A stretch of 64,000 nt of DNA, from contig JBCCCR010000010.1 in NCBI GenBank assembly GCA_039033415.1, positions 124,001-188,000 on the forward strand, in the 5' to 3' direction. This DNA is from Pseudomonadota bacterium (GTDB lineage Bacteria; Pseudomonadota; Gammaproteobacteria; Xanthomonadales; SZUA-38). The position numbers and the translations under genes were made by a program. Shown here piece after piece: positions 26,674 through 35,849 of the stretch (the stretch's first letter is position 1; the number at the start of each line of letters is the position of its first letter). The notes below the pieces were generated by a model. It did no database searches, was not told the origin of the DNA, and worked only from the letters and a program-made list of their open reading frames with translations.

Positions 26674-28242
26674 ATGACCGCATACAGCCCTTTGCTGGAC
26701 CACCTGTCCGCGCTGGCCGCGGGAGAGTATCGGGAAGTACACCGCGCAAGCATTGACATGATTCAGGCGGACGTGCACAACGCGCTGCCCTACTGCCTGC
26801 TCGGCCGAATCGCCGGCGACCACGGCAATCACCTCAAAGCGAGAGAACTGCACGAGCGGGCCGTGCAGCTGCAGCCCGAAAACCCTTACTACCAGGCATT
26901 TTTCGGCCAGGCTCTCACTACCATTGGCCACCAAAACGCGGCAGCCGACGCTGCTGATGCCGCCGCCAGAAACTTTGTAGAAAACGCCTATCTCGCCGAT
27001 ACGATCGGCGTGATCTACAGCCGCACCGGGTTTCACGAACAGGCGGTGGAGTTCTTCGAGCGGGCTGTGGCGTTAAACCCGGGCCCGGCAAACTACCACT
27101 ACAACCTGGCCGCTGCATATCAGTTTCTGGGTCGCTTCGCGGAAGCCGAGACATGCTACAAAGACACGCTGCAGAGAGACCCTAATTCACACCGCGCCTG
27201 GTCTTCGCTGGTAGGGCTGCGGCGTGCGGAGGCTGAAAACAACCCGCTGGATGAACTCAAATCTCGTTTTGAGTCAGCTCGTCACGACGCTGACGCAGCC
27301 CTGCACCTGGGGCACGCCATTGCTAAAACCCTTGAAGATCTGGGCCGCTATGAGGAGAGTCTAGAGTGGCTGCACCTGGCCAAAAAACTTAAGCGAGCGT
27401 CACCCAACCCAATCAACTATCCGTCGCTGTTTTCAGCGGCCCGGGCCACTGCGGCTGGGGTTGTCAATAAAGAGAAACAGTCCGCTGGGGCTGACGAACC
27501 CATATTTGTGATCGGCCTGCCGAGAACCGGTACCACGCTGGTCGATCGAATTCTTTCATCCCACCCGCTCGTCACCTCAGCCGGCGAGCTCAACGTATTT
27601 CCGGGACTCATCAAGGAAGCTGCAGGCACATCCTCCAATCACGTGCTGGATAGTGACACGCTGGGCGCAGCCGGCGAACTGCCGCTTGCGGCTATCGGCG
27701 AAGCCTATAGAAAAACGGTTGGACCAAGGATCGGTGACTCCTCTCCCCGCTTCGTCGACAAGATGCCGCTGAATTTTTTCTACGCTGCACTGATCCATCG
27801 AGCGCTCCCCAATGCCAGGATCATCGTACTGCGACGAGGTGCCATGGACAGCTGCCTCAGCAACTACCGTCAGTTGCTGACCACCTCGCACTCCTACTAC
27901 CACTACACCTACGATCTGGAACAAACGGCCGATTTTTACCGGCAGTTCGACGGGCTAATGGGTTGGTTCAAGTCACAGCTGCCTTCTGACCGATTCATGG
28001 AGATTGCTTATGAATCCATCGTGCACGATCAGGAGGCGCAGACCCGTCGGCTGCTGGACTTCTGTGGTCTACCCTGGGATCCGACCTGCCTCAACTTCCA
28101 TCTGAATAAGGCGCCGGTTTCAACCGCCAGCTCGGTTCAGGTGCGGCAGCCCTTGTATTCGGGTTCAATCGGCCGCTGGAAGCGCTACGGCGATAAGCTT
28201 GAGACGCTACGCAACAGTTTGGCCGAACTTGCCGAGAGCTAA
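26674..28242 (+). CDS. TPR-sulfotransferase fusion protein
   Basis: The 522-residue protein has no signal peptide. Residues about 1-230 are TPR units (for example A-V-E-F-F-E-R-A-V-A-L-N-P-G-P-A-N-Y-H-Y). The C-terminal half is a PAPS-dependent sulfotransferase: the 5'-phosphosulfate loop GLPRTGTTL is near residues 281-289, and D-K-M-P-L-N-F and the 3'-phosphate-binding I-V-L-R-R-G-A-M-D-S follow. Such fusions transfer sulfate to tyrosine or other acceptors, with the TPRs binding a partner. The gene sits directly behind a TonB receptor gene, a frequent neighbour in proteobacteria, so joint expression is plausible. The acceptor is not known. Confidence 0.9.
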   Translation: MTAYSPLLDHLSALAAGEYREVHRASIDMIQADVHNALPYCLLGRIAGDHGNHLKARELHERAVQLQPENPYYQAFFGQALTTIGHQNAAADAADAAARNFVENAYLADTIGVIYSRTGFHEQAVEFFERAVALNPGPANYHYNLAAAYQFLGRFAEAETCYKDTLQRDPNSHRAWSSLVGLRRAEAENNPLDELKSRFESARHDADAALHLGHAIAKTLEDLGRYEESLEWLHLAKKLKRASPNPINYPSLFSAARATAAGVVNKEKQSAGADEPIFVIGLPRTGTTLVDRILSSHPLVTSAGELNVFPGLIKEAAGTSSNHVLDSDTLGAAGELPLAAIGEAYRKTVGPRIGDSSPRFVDKMPLNFFYAALIHRALPNARIIVLRRGAMDSCLSNYRQLLTTSHSYYHYTYDLEQTADFYRQFDGLMGWFKSQLPSDRFMEIAYESIVHDQEAQTRRLLDFCGLPWDPTCLNFHLNKAPVSTASSVQVRQPLYSGSIGRWKRYGDKLETLRNSLAELAES

Positions 28243-28252
28243 TCGAAACCTG

Positions 28253-28373
28253 GGGGTCAGGACCAAGTACCAGGTCGGCCCACCATAACTGGTGTCGTAG
28301 TAACATCTTCCCGGAGCTAACTGCAGCTGCGTTAGAGAGTCCTCAATGAAACATGGCACCCGTCTTATTCCCC
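28253..28373. repeat. Dispersed MITE-like element, copy 2
   Basis: It begins GGGGTCAGGACCAAGTACC and ends GGCACCCGTCTTATTCCCC, starting 11 bp after the stop of the TPR-sulfotransferase gene. Ends are imperfectly inverted. Length and internal order match copy 1 at 23742-23863 (AGGTCGGCCC, a TCG-AGT block, GCTAACTG). It has no coding capacity. Confidence 0.65.
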
Positions 28374-28467
28374 GGGGTCTTATCTGGATTGCTGAGGAGA
28401 AAGTGATTTTGGGCAACCCGAATTTGTGGCGCTACAGACGAATCGACTCCTGAATTTTTTGGGGTCC

Positions 28468-28578
28468 AGCAAAGGGGTCAGGTTAACTTTCCGACGGCGG
28501 GCAGCAGCAGCAAAGGGGTCAGGTTAACTTTCCGACGGCGGGCAGGAAAACTTTGTAGGAAAGTTAATCTGACCCCTT
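28468..28578. repeat. REP-like palindrome with tandemly duplicated left arm
   Basis: A 37-bp unit occurs twice (28468-28504 and 28509-28545), each containing AAGGGGTCAGGTTAACTTT. The right arm AAAGTTAATCTGACCCCTT (28560-28578) is its reverse complement with one mismatch in 19. The arms can form a hairpin. The form resembles REP sequences mobilised by REP-associated tyrosine transposases, none of which is in this window. Confidence 0.75.
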
Positions 28579-28659
28579 ATCGTTTGGAAGGACCTGTGCC
28601 ACATGACGCGCTCGCAATACCCTAGGGATACTACGCTCGGCACAACGGGAGAACCACAC

Positions 28660-30780
28660 ATGCACGCATCCAGATGGTTGGCCACTGCGGCCCTGCTTTT
28701 TATCACGCCGATGCTTCAAGCCGAATCGGCGTTTGATGGCCACTGGGTCGGCGCCATCGACATCCCCACCGGGGCCTTGGAAATCGATGTTGACCTTGAG
28801 TCCGATGACAACGGAGTAGTCAGCGGCGACATTTCAATTCCCGTGCAGTCGCTGATCGACATTGGCCTGATCGACGTAGCGGCGGAAGAACGGACCATCG
28901 CGTTCCGCATTCCGAACATACCCGGCGACCCCAACTTCACCGGGACCCTAGATGACAGCGGTGAGACCATTGAAGGCACGTTCTCTCAGGGCGGCGGCAC
29001 CCTGCCATTCCGGCTTGAACTTGAACGGCTTGCCGAGCGCGCTGCCGCTGCCCTTGAGGGACTTGACGCAGAGATCGAACAGGCGCTTACCGACTTCAAT
29101 GTTCCGGGCCTCGGCATTGCCATTGTGGCCGGTGGCGATGTGGTCTACGCCAGGGGCTTCGGGTATAGGGACATGGACAAAGAACTGCCAATGACGCCGG
29201 ATACCCTGTTTGCGATCGGCTCCACGACCAAAGCCATGACGTCGACGGTTCTGGGCGTGCTCGTAGATGACGGAGCGCTGGAATGGGACGAGCCGGTCCG
29301 GCGCTATCTACCGTCCTTTAACCTCGCCGACGCGGGCATCGCCGCGCGCATCTCAACTCGGGATCTGGTGACCCACCGCAGTGGCCTGCCGCGCCACGAT
29401 CTGCTCTGGTACAACAACAACGGAGGCACCCGGGCGGAGTTGATCGCCCGGTTTGAACACCTCGAGTTTACCGCCGACCTTCGTGAGCGCTTCCAGTACA
29501 ACAACCTGATGTACATGACGGCAGGCTACCTCGCGGGCGAGCTCAGCGGGTCAACCTGGGAGGAGGTGATGCGGTCCCGCCTGTTTTCACCGCTGGGTAT
29601 GGAACGCACCAACTTCAGCGTGGCGAAGTCGCAGGCGGACGCCAATCACGCACGCCCTTACCGGGAGAACGACGACGATGAACTGGAGGAGATTCCGTTC
29701 CGATCGATTGACCTGGTAGGACCAGCCGGATCGGTCAACTCAAGCGTCAACGAGATGGCGCGTTGGCTCCAGTTCAACCTGGACGGCGGCCGCGCGGGCG
29801 ATGCGCAGCTGGTTGACCGCGCCACGCTGGCCGACATCCACAGCCCACACATGACCGTGCCCTCCACCTCCACCCGGGACGACATTGTCTCTGCGGGCTA
29901 CGGCCTTGGCTGGGGCGTCAGCGTTTACCGGGGGCATCGCCGTCTTGGCCATGGTGGCGGCATCGACGGGTTCATTACTTCGGTCATCCTGTTTCCCGAC
30001 GACAACCTGGGCCTGGTGTCGTTTACCAACGTGGGATCGAATCTTGGGGATCTGTTCAACCGGGTTGCGGCCGACCGCATTCTGGGCCTTGAACCGGAGG
30101 ACTGGGTAGGCGAGGCCCTGGAGCAGCGCCGCAAGGGTAAGTCCGTTGCTGAGGAAGCCGAGAAGAAGCGGGATGCTGAGCGCAAAACGAAGACTCGGCC
30201 GTCTCACCCCATCACAGACTACGTCGGCAGCTACGCTCACCCGGGCTACGGAGTCATCACGATCAGTGAGCGCAGCGGTCGCAACAACCTGTCGCTCAAC
30301 TTCAACGGTATCGACGCCCCGCTGGCCCACTGGCACTACGACACGTGGAACGGTGCCGAAACCGAGGGTGACCCCACCTTTGAGGACACAAAATTCCTGT
30401 TCCGCACGAACATAGAGGGCAATATCTCGTCACTGGAAGCCCCCTTTGAATTGACGGCCTCGCCGATTGTGTTTGAAAAACAGCCAGACCCTCGCCTGTC
30501 CGACCCGGAATACCTTAAACGCTTTGTCGGCGGATATGCGGACGAGGTCACCCAACGCACCGAGCGCATCACCCTGTCCGGCAGCCAGCTACAGCTCGCC
30601 ATTGCGGGTCAGCCGGTCTACACGCTGGTGCCCACGGTGTCCGGCCGGTTCGCCATCGAGGGGCTGCAGGGGTTTTCGGTGGGCTTCGTCCTGGATGACA
30701 ACGGGCGTTCTTCCCGCATCATCTATTACCAGCCCAACGGTGTTTTTGAGTCGGAGCGCCAGGAAAAGCCAGACAAATAA
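28660..30780 (+). CDS. Serine hydrolase (beta-lactamase fold) with N- and C-terminal beta domains
   Basis: The start is ATG 28660, with GGGAG upstream and opening a signal peptide (MHASRWLATAALLFITPMLQ). The protein has 706 residues. Residues about 22-125 are a beta domain (W-V-G-A-I-D, F-T-G-T-L-D-D-S-G-E-T-I-E-G-T-F) of the kind that precedes many such hydrolases. The catalytic domain has STTK at 188-191, YNN at 280-282 and HGGG at 431-434, giving a full class C-like active site. A C-terminal region from about 520 (Y-V-G-S-Y-A-H-P-G-Y-G) matches the DUF3471-like end of these proteins. It is probably a periplasmic esterase or peptidase; the substrate is unknown. Confidence 0.92.
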   Translation: MHASRWLATAALLFITPMLQAESAFDGHWVGAIDIPTGALEIDVDLESDDNGVVSGDISIPVQSLIDIGLIDVAAEERTIAFRIPNIPGDPNFTGTLDDSGETIEGTFSQGGGTLPFRLELERLAERAAAALEGLDAEIEQALTDFNVPGLGIAIVAGGDVVYARGFGYRDMDKELPMTPDTLFAIGSTTKAMTSTVLGVLVDDGALEWDEPVRRYLPSFNLADAGIAARISTRDLVTHRSGLPRHDLLWYNNNGGTRAELIARFEHLEFTADLRERFQYNNLMYMTAGYLAGELSGSTWEEVMRSRLFSPLGMERTNFSVAKSQADANHARPYRENDDDELEEIPFRSIDLVGPAGSVNSSVNEMARWLQFNLDGGRAGDAQLVDRATLADIHSPHMTVPSTSTRDDIVSAGYGLGWGVSVYRGHRRLGHGGGIDGFITSVILFPDDNLGLVSFTNVGSNLGDLFNRVAADRILGLEPEDWVGEALEQRRKGKSVAEEAEKKRDAERKTKTRPSHPITDYVGSYAHPGYGVITISERSGRNNLSLNFNGIDAPLAHWHYDTWNGAETEGDPTFEDTKFLFRTNIEGNISSLEAPFELTASPIVFEKQPDPRLSDPEYLKRFVGGYADEVTQRTERITLSGSQLQLAIAGQPVYTLVPTVSGRFAIEGLQGFSVGFVLDDNGRSSRIIYYQPNGVFESERQEKPDK

Positions 30781-30910
30781 GCCAGGGGTCAGAGAGCTGA
30801 TTCCCAGCGACGAGCCAACTCTTCATCTACGAGCGGGATAAACGCCTCGTACTCCTGAAAGATCGGCTCGAAGGCGTACACGCGAAACTCTCAAATCGTC
30901 GAGCCTGGGC

Positions 30911-31666
30911 TTAGCCAAAGCGGGTCGTAAAGTAGACCAGCGCAGACAGGCCAAGCCAGGCTGTAAACATGAGCAGATAAGGCCAGCGACGCAGCCAGAG
31001 TCTGGCCGCCAGCAGTGTCGTCGACGCGGTGCCAGCCAGAGCGATCAGGACCGGCATTGCCGCCAGCGTGCCAGTCCCGGTGATCGCCGTCTGGATCGCA
31101 ATACTGGCCCACTGCGCGGGCAGCAGCGCGAGAAACCAATCGGGCAGCACGCCGGGAAAAGCGTAGACGATCAGCAAAACAGATCCCTCGCCGGCGACGA
31201 CAAATAGCGCCATCCACCAACCTCTATCAGACATCGTTTTCGCAAAAAGCGCGCCGCGCGCGGCGAAACTGAGGCTTGCGATGACCATGGCCAATACCGT
31301 TGAGAAAGGGTGAGGGAGCGATTGCATGCCCAGCGAAAGAGCCAACACGATTAAGCACGCTGCATTCAGCAAAGCCAAAACAACGCCGACCCAAAAGCGT
31401 CCAGAAGTTGCAGCCGCAATGATGCCAACGCCCATCAGGCCTAAGGTGAGTATTGGGCCGCTCACCACAGCGAGCGGTGATGGTTTTTGCGAAAGAAGCA
31501 GCAGAACGAGAACCGGGATCGCGACGCCGGCCAGCACCGTGGTGCACCAGGCTGGCACTCGCGAAGTGAGTATTCCGGTAGACGCTTTGAGCCGCATGGC
31601 AAAGATACTGACCGAAGCGCCCGGCATTGTCGACCGCTTGTACCAGCCATATTGTGGCACTAACAC
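30911..31666 (-). CDS. Seven-helix membrane protein of unknown function
   Basis: The product has up to 251 residues and about seven transmembrane helices. The likely start is the internal Met at 31627 or 31597 rather than 31666, since the first 23 residues are polar. The first helix follows VPAWCTTVLAG and the last contains LLMFTAWLGLSALVY. No transport or enzyme motif was recognised, and the gene stands alone between repeat-flanked genes. Function is unassigned. Confidence 0.65.
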   Translation of the reverse strand: MLVPQYGWYKRSTMPGASVSIFAMRLKASTGILTSRVPAWCTTVLAGVAIPVLVLLLLSQKPSPLAVVSGPILTLGLMGVGIIAAATSGRFWVGVVLALLNAACLIVLALSLGMQSLPHPFSTVLAMVIASLSFAARGALFAKTMSDRGWWMALFVVAGEGSVLLIVYAFPGVLPDWFLALLPAQWASIAIQTAITGTGTLAAMPVLIALAGTASTTLLAARLWLRRWPYLLMFTAWLGLSALVYFTTRFG

Positions 31667-31788
31667 TTAACGGGAAGGCATGCTCTTAGGACCTTTTCGA
31701 ACTGGCACTTAGCCAGCCCTACGCGTGAGTTCACAAGTGCGTCAATTAGGATATGCTTTGGATATAGCTCACTGAATTCGAACCCGCC

Positions 31789-32253
31789 ATGAGCATCGCG
31801 TTATCCCAGCGCCTATTGGTACTGGCCAGCCTACTTTCGCTGTGTGGGGTCGGACTGGCCAGCGAAGGCAACGCTGACCCAGTTTGTTACTCACCGGAAT
31901 TCTTATGCATCGACAAGCAGGCCGTTGCGAGAGGCGGTCGCGTCGTCGCCGGCATCCGAAACGTGAGCATCGGTTGTTCGGGTTCTCGCATGGCAAAAAC
32001 CGAATACGAATTCCAGCCACACAGCGAAGTCAGGCTTTTTGTGCGACTCATTGACAATGACTCGGAATGCGCCATTAGAACCATCGGCGGAGCCATACAG
32101 CATTCGGTCTTTTGTGAAGAATGTGCTTGGCTTAGAGAAGCTACGGTCACTCCAGACCCCTCCGTCATAGGTATGGTGCGCCCAAGTTCATTTATGAACT
32201 ACTCTACTGGCACTGCTTCCGCGACGGCCAATCCGGAAAATACTAAGCAGTAG
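31789..32253 (+). CDS. Small exported Cys-containing protein of unknown function
   Basis: The 154-residue protein starts at ATG 31789 and has a signal peptide (MSIALSQRLLVLASLLSLCG, cleavage near LASEG). The mature part has six Cys, in C-Y-S-P-E-F-L-C, S-I-G-C-S-G, S-E-C-A-I and F-C-E-E-C, probably forming disulfides in the periplasm. The Asn/Ser/Thr-rich tail looks disordered. No family was recognised and there is no operon partner. The reading frame is supported mainly by the signal peptide and regular Cys spacing. Confidence 0.6.
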   Translation: MSIALSQRLLVLASLLSLCGVGLASEGNADPVCYSPEFLCIDKQAVARGGRVVAGIRNVSIGCSGSRMAKTEYEFQPHSEVRLFVRLIDNDSECAIRTIGGAIQHSVFCEECAWLREATVTPDPSVIGMVRPSSFMNYSTGTASATANPENTKQ

Positions 32254-32317
32254 AGAAATCAGGCATCCCTGACGGAGGCCAGGGCGCTAGCTCATCAGGA
32301 GAATCAGCACATGGCGC

Positions 32318-34489
32318 TCAGTCCTCTGGAATGCCTGCCAGATCGAGCACAAAGGCCCACATCTCGGCTCGATCGCGGTAGCGCTGGAAGCGGCCCGACG
32401 AACCGCCATGGCCGACCTCCATGTCGGTTTTTAACAGCAGCAGGTTGTCGTCCGTTTTGTTGGCTCGGAGCTTCGCTACCCACTTGGCGGGTTCCCAATA
32501 TTGCACCTGGGAATCATAAAGGCCGGTAGTCACCAGCAGGTTGGGATAGTTCTGTGCTTTTACCTGGTCATAGGGCGAGTACGAGAGCATATAGTCGTAG
32601 TGCGCCTTGCTGGCCGGATTGCCCCATTCGTCGTACTCATTGCTGGTGAGGGGAATAGTGTCATCGGCCATGGTGGTGACCACGTCGACAAAAGGCACCG
32701 CGGCGACAACGCCGCGGTAAAGCTCCGGCGCCATGTTGATCACGGCACCCATCAGCAGGCCACCGGCAGACCCACCCATCGCAAACACTCGGTCAGCGTC
32801 GCCGTAACCTTTGCCGACCAACGCGCGAGTGACGTCGATAAAGTCGGTGAACGTATTAATCTTGTTGAGCATTTTGCCCTGTTCATACCACTGCCGACCC
32901 AATTCCTGTCCACCGCGAATGTGGGCGATGGCATACACATAGCCTCGGTCCAGCAGCGCCAACGTCGAAATAGAAAATGAGGGATCGCGGGATGATCCAT
33001 AGGACCCGTAGCCATACACCATCAGCGGGCGGTCTGCGTAAAGCTCGAACGGTTTGCGATAGACCAGTGAGACGGGCACCGCCGTGCCATCGCGGGCCTC
33101 GATCATGAATCGCTCGCTCTGATAGTTTTCCGGATCAAAATCGCCCAGTATGGGCTCGCGCTTACGTAGGCTGCGCTCCCCGCTGCGCATGTCGTAGTCG
33201 AAGACTGAGGTGGGCGTGGTCAGCGAGGTGTAGGTATAGCGCAATATGTGACTATCCAGTTCTTTGCTGGCGCCGATATACATCGTGTATGCCGGTTCAT
33301 CCGAGTCGATAAAGAACTCGGGTGTATCACTATTTTGCGGTAGGACTCGGAGTTTACGGAGGCCTTCGCTGCGCTCGTTGACCACGACAAAATCCTGAAA
33401 CAGCTCAAAGCCGTGTAGCAGCACATCATCACGATGGGGAACCACTTCGCGCCATGCGTCCCTGTTGCTGCGCTGGGCTAAGTCTGTCTCCATCAAACGG
33501 AAGTTTTCGGCGTTCCAGTTGGTGCGGACAAAAAATCGGTTACCCGTATCGTCTACCGAATACTCGTGGTCGGCGGACCGCGGCAGAAATGGTTCAAATT
33601 CTCCCAGGGGCTGGTCGGCTCGCAGCATCCTCACCTCGTCAGAGGTGGTAGATCCCAGGTTCAGGTATATCCAGTCGCGGGACTTCCCCCGCTCGAGCGA
33701 CAGGTAAAAGCTGGTGTCTTTTTCCTCATATACGAGTACATCGTCAGCCGTATCGGTGCCGAGCACATGGCGGAAAACCTGGTAGCCCAGCAACGTCTGC
33801 GGGTGCTTGCGAATGTAGAACAGCGTTTTCCCATCGGCGGCCCAGGCAAAAGATGGACTGGCATTTTCGAGGCGATCGACGTAAACCTCGCCGCTCTCCA
33901 GATTTTTGAAGCGGATGGTGTACTGGCGTCGGCTGACCGAGTCCTCAGCCCAGGCTAATATCCGCTGATCGTCGCTGACCTCCCACCCACCGACGTTGAA
34001 ATAGTCATAGCCCTCGGCAAGCTCATTGACGTCAAGAATCACCTGCTCCGGCCCATCTTCGCTGCCGCTGCGCCGCGCGTAAACCGGGTACTCCTGGTCT
34101 TCGGTATAGCGCCGGTAGTACCAGTACTCGCCAAACTGTAGGGGCACCGAGGAGTCGTCCTTCTGAATTCGCGACACCATTTCTTCGTATAGGACGTCCT
34201 CTAGTAGCTTGGTGTGCGCCGTCATGGTTGCGGTATAGGCGTTTTCGGCTTCCAGATAGGCCAACACATCCGTGTCGGCGCGATCGTCGTCTCGGAGCCA
34301 GTAGTAATCGTCGACGCGCGTTTCGCCATGCGCCTTCAGTCTATGCGGCCGCTTCTCCGCTGCCGGAGCCTGCAATTCCTCGGTCAGCTTTTCTTCCATG
34401 GCCTGTTCGGGGGCGGGGGACTCCGAGCCACATGCTGAAAGCAGGCCAGCAAAGAGTAGTATTCCGGTGAACTGTAAAACTCGAGGCAT
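32318..34489 (-). CDS. ptrB: Oligopeptidase B (S9A prolyl oligopeptidase family), lipoprotein
   Basis: The start is ATG 34487-34489, which opens a lipoprotein signal with lipobox LSAC (Cys20); the frame upstream to 34558 has no signal. The 723-residue protein has an N-terminal S9A seven-blade propeller (Y-Y-W-L-R-D-D around residue 60, W-A-E-D-S, Y-I-R-K-H-P). The C-terminal alpha/beta-hydrolase has GGSAGG with Ser574, the TTGLYDSQVQYWEP loop with Asp659, and GHGG with His694. These features match protease II, which cleaves short peptides after Lys or Arg. The usual enzyme is cytoplasmic; the lipobox suggests an envelope-anchored form here. Confidence 0.92.
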   Translation of the reverse strand: MPRVLQFTGILLFAGLLSACGSESPAPEQAMEEKLTEELQAPAAEKRPHRLKAHGETRVDDYYWLRDDDRADTDVLAYLEAENAYTATMTAHTKLLEDVLYEEMVSRIQKDDSSVPLQFGEYWYYRRYTEDQEYPVYARRSGSEDGPEQVILDVNELAEGYDYFNVGGWEVSDDQRILAWAEDSVSRRQYTIRFKNLESGEVYVDRLENASPSFAWAADGKTLFYIRKHPQTLLGYQVFRHVLGTDTADDVLVYEEKDTSFYLSLERGKSRDWIYLNLGSTTSDEVRMLRADQPLGEFEPFLPRSADHEYSVDDTGNRFFVRTNWNAENFRLMETDLAQRSNRDAWREVVPHRDDVLLHGFELFQDFVVVNERSEGLRKLRVLPQNSDTPEFFIDSDEPAYTMYIGASKELDSHILRYTYTSLTTPTSVFDYDMRSGERSLRKREPILGDFDPENYQSERFMIEARDGTAVPVSLVYRKPFELYADRPLMVYGYGSYGSSRDPSFSISTLALLDRGYVYAIAHIRGGQELGRQWYEQGKMLNKINTFTDFIDVTRALVGKGYGDADRVFAMGGSAGGLLMGAVINMAPELYRGVVAAVPFVDVVTTMADDTIPLTSNEYDEWGNPASKAHYDYMLSYSPYDQVKAQNYPNLLVTTGLYDSQVQYWEPAKWVAKLRANKTDDNLLLLKTDMEVGHGGSSGRFQRYRDRAEMWAFVLDLAGIPED

Positions 34490-34615
34490 GGGCAAGAATC
34501 CTGGCAGAGGCCAAAAATTAGAGCGCCATAAGATAGCGTTGCCGCCGACGCGATGCACATGGCAGAAGGGCCAGCAAGGTAGAATCTCGTTTTTCTGCGG
34601 GTTGGAGCTCTGAGC

Positions 34616-35509
34616 ATGCGTTGGTTTGCTGTATTCGTTGCGACGTTGGCGGTTTACACCTTAGCCGGTAAAGCCAGTTCGGAAGAGTCGATAAAAACCA
34701 TGGCCGATGTTTTGGCGGAAGCTTCGGCTTCCGACTGGCGGATTCCGGACCCTGAAATGACGCTCTATCTAACCCTGAAAAGCGGGACGGTGGTTATTGA
34801 GCTGGCATCGGAATTTGCACCCAGTACGGTCGCTAACATCCAAAGGCTGATGAAGGCGCAGTACTTCGACGGCCTTTCAATCAACCGGGTCCAGGAAAAC
34901 TACGTTGTGCAGCTGGGTGATCCACAGGCGGAGGATGACGCCGCCCGCCCCCACGGCTTGCCGAACACGCTTGAGCCTGAGTTTTTTCGACCTCGTTCCG
35001 GACTAAGCTTCGTCGAGCTCGCCAGCGATGACGCTTATGCCGACACCGTTGGTTTTGCCAGCGGATTCCCCATGGGCGCCGACAAAGAACGGGCGTGGCT
35101 GACCCACTGCTATGCCATGGTTGGCGTCGGGCGCGGTTTACCACCCGACAGCGGCATCGGCACCGAGCTGTATGTCGTCACCGGGCACGCCCCGAGGCAC
35201 CTGGACCGCAACGTTACGTTGGTAGGGCGAGTTCTTCAGGGTATGGAGCTGCTGACGACGCTGCCCCGGGGCACGGGAGCATTCGGGTTCTACGAGCACG
35301 AATCGGAGCGAATCCCCATTGAGTCCGTGCGTTTCGCCTCCGACATCCCGTTAAGCGAGCGACTGGACCTGAAAGTGCTTCGCACGAACACCCCAACCTT
35401 TCAGAACCTCATCAAATCGCGTCAATTCCGAACAGACAACTGGTTCGTCGACACGGCGGGACGTATCGGCGTCTGCAACGTGCCGATTCCAGTCAGCGAA
35501 AATAGATGA
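34616..35509 (+). CDS. Cyclophilin-type peptidyl-prolyl isomerase, periplasmic
   Basis: The 297-residue protein starts at ATG 34616, with GGAG upstream. A signal peptide (MRWFAVFVATLAVYTLAG) is followed by a helical spacer. The cyclophilin domain (about 45-240) shows LKSGTVVIEL, FAPSTVANIQRLM, YFDGLSINRV, NYVVQLGDPQ and, later, Y-V-V-T-G-H-A-P-R-H-L-D. It helps fold exported proteins by cis-trans isomerisation of proline bonds. It is longer than the classical 165-residue cyclophilin because of an insertion around residues 100-150 and a C-terminal extension. It is divergent from the peptidase gene. Confidence 0.9.
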   Translation: MRWFAVFVATLAVYTLAGKASSEESIKTMADVLAEASASDWRIPDPEMTLYLTLKSGTVVIELASEFAPSTVANIQRLMKAQYFDGLSINRVQENYVVQLGDPQAEDDAARPHGLPNTLEPEFFRPRSGLSFVELASDDAYADTVGFASGFPMGADKERAWLTHCYAMVGVGRGLPPDSGIGTELYVVTGHAPRHLDRNVTLVGRVLQGMELLTTLPRGTGAFGFYEHESERIPIESVRFASDIPLSERLDLKVLRTNTPTFQNLIKSRQFRTDNWFVDTAGRIGVCNVPIPVSENR

Positions 35510-35849
35510 TTGGGGATAGTCCTTATTCTGAAGCCGGGACTATCGCGAACGGCTCGACGCTGGAGACTCGTCGGGGCGATGGAGGCGTCGTTACTGTGTG
35601 AGTCTCGACGGCACCCGCGGCCGACCCCATGGTTCGCTGAGTCTCGTGCATGGCGACCGGGCCCACCCTCTGTGCTAAGGCGTTTCCGCCGCCATCGTCG
35701 CGGTCCTGATGATGACGGCAGCGATGTTGAGGTTGCATCGTATCAGCCCCTTGATGAACAGAGTTATTGGACAGTGCAGGAGCCTCAAAGCTTTCGTCGA
35801 TGCAAAAAATCAAGTAGCGTCTCACGCCGCTGAGCAACCGGGAAAGGAA
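35510..35849. other. Intergenic region without a supported gene
   Basis: Two overlapping frames cross this stretch but lack ribosome binding sites and recognisable motifs. An apparent 47-codon extension of the symporter gene is not coding in character. No operator matching the 16-bp palindrome of the region is present here. Confidence 0.5.

Larger units (their letters stand above)
28243..28659. other. Intergenic region packed with repeats
   Basis: No gene is seen. It holds copy 2 of the 122-bp element and, further on, a duplicated 37-bp unit with an inverted partner forming a REP-like palindrome. The start of the next gene has GGGAG upstream. Confidence 0.65.

Noticed and set aside
35523-35837. 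Minus-strand frame of 104 codons in an intergenic region
   Set aside because: No ribosome binding site, no hydrophobic or family pattern, and it overlaps the leader of the symporter gene.
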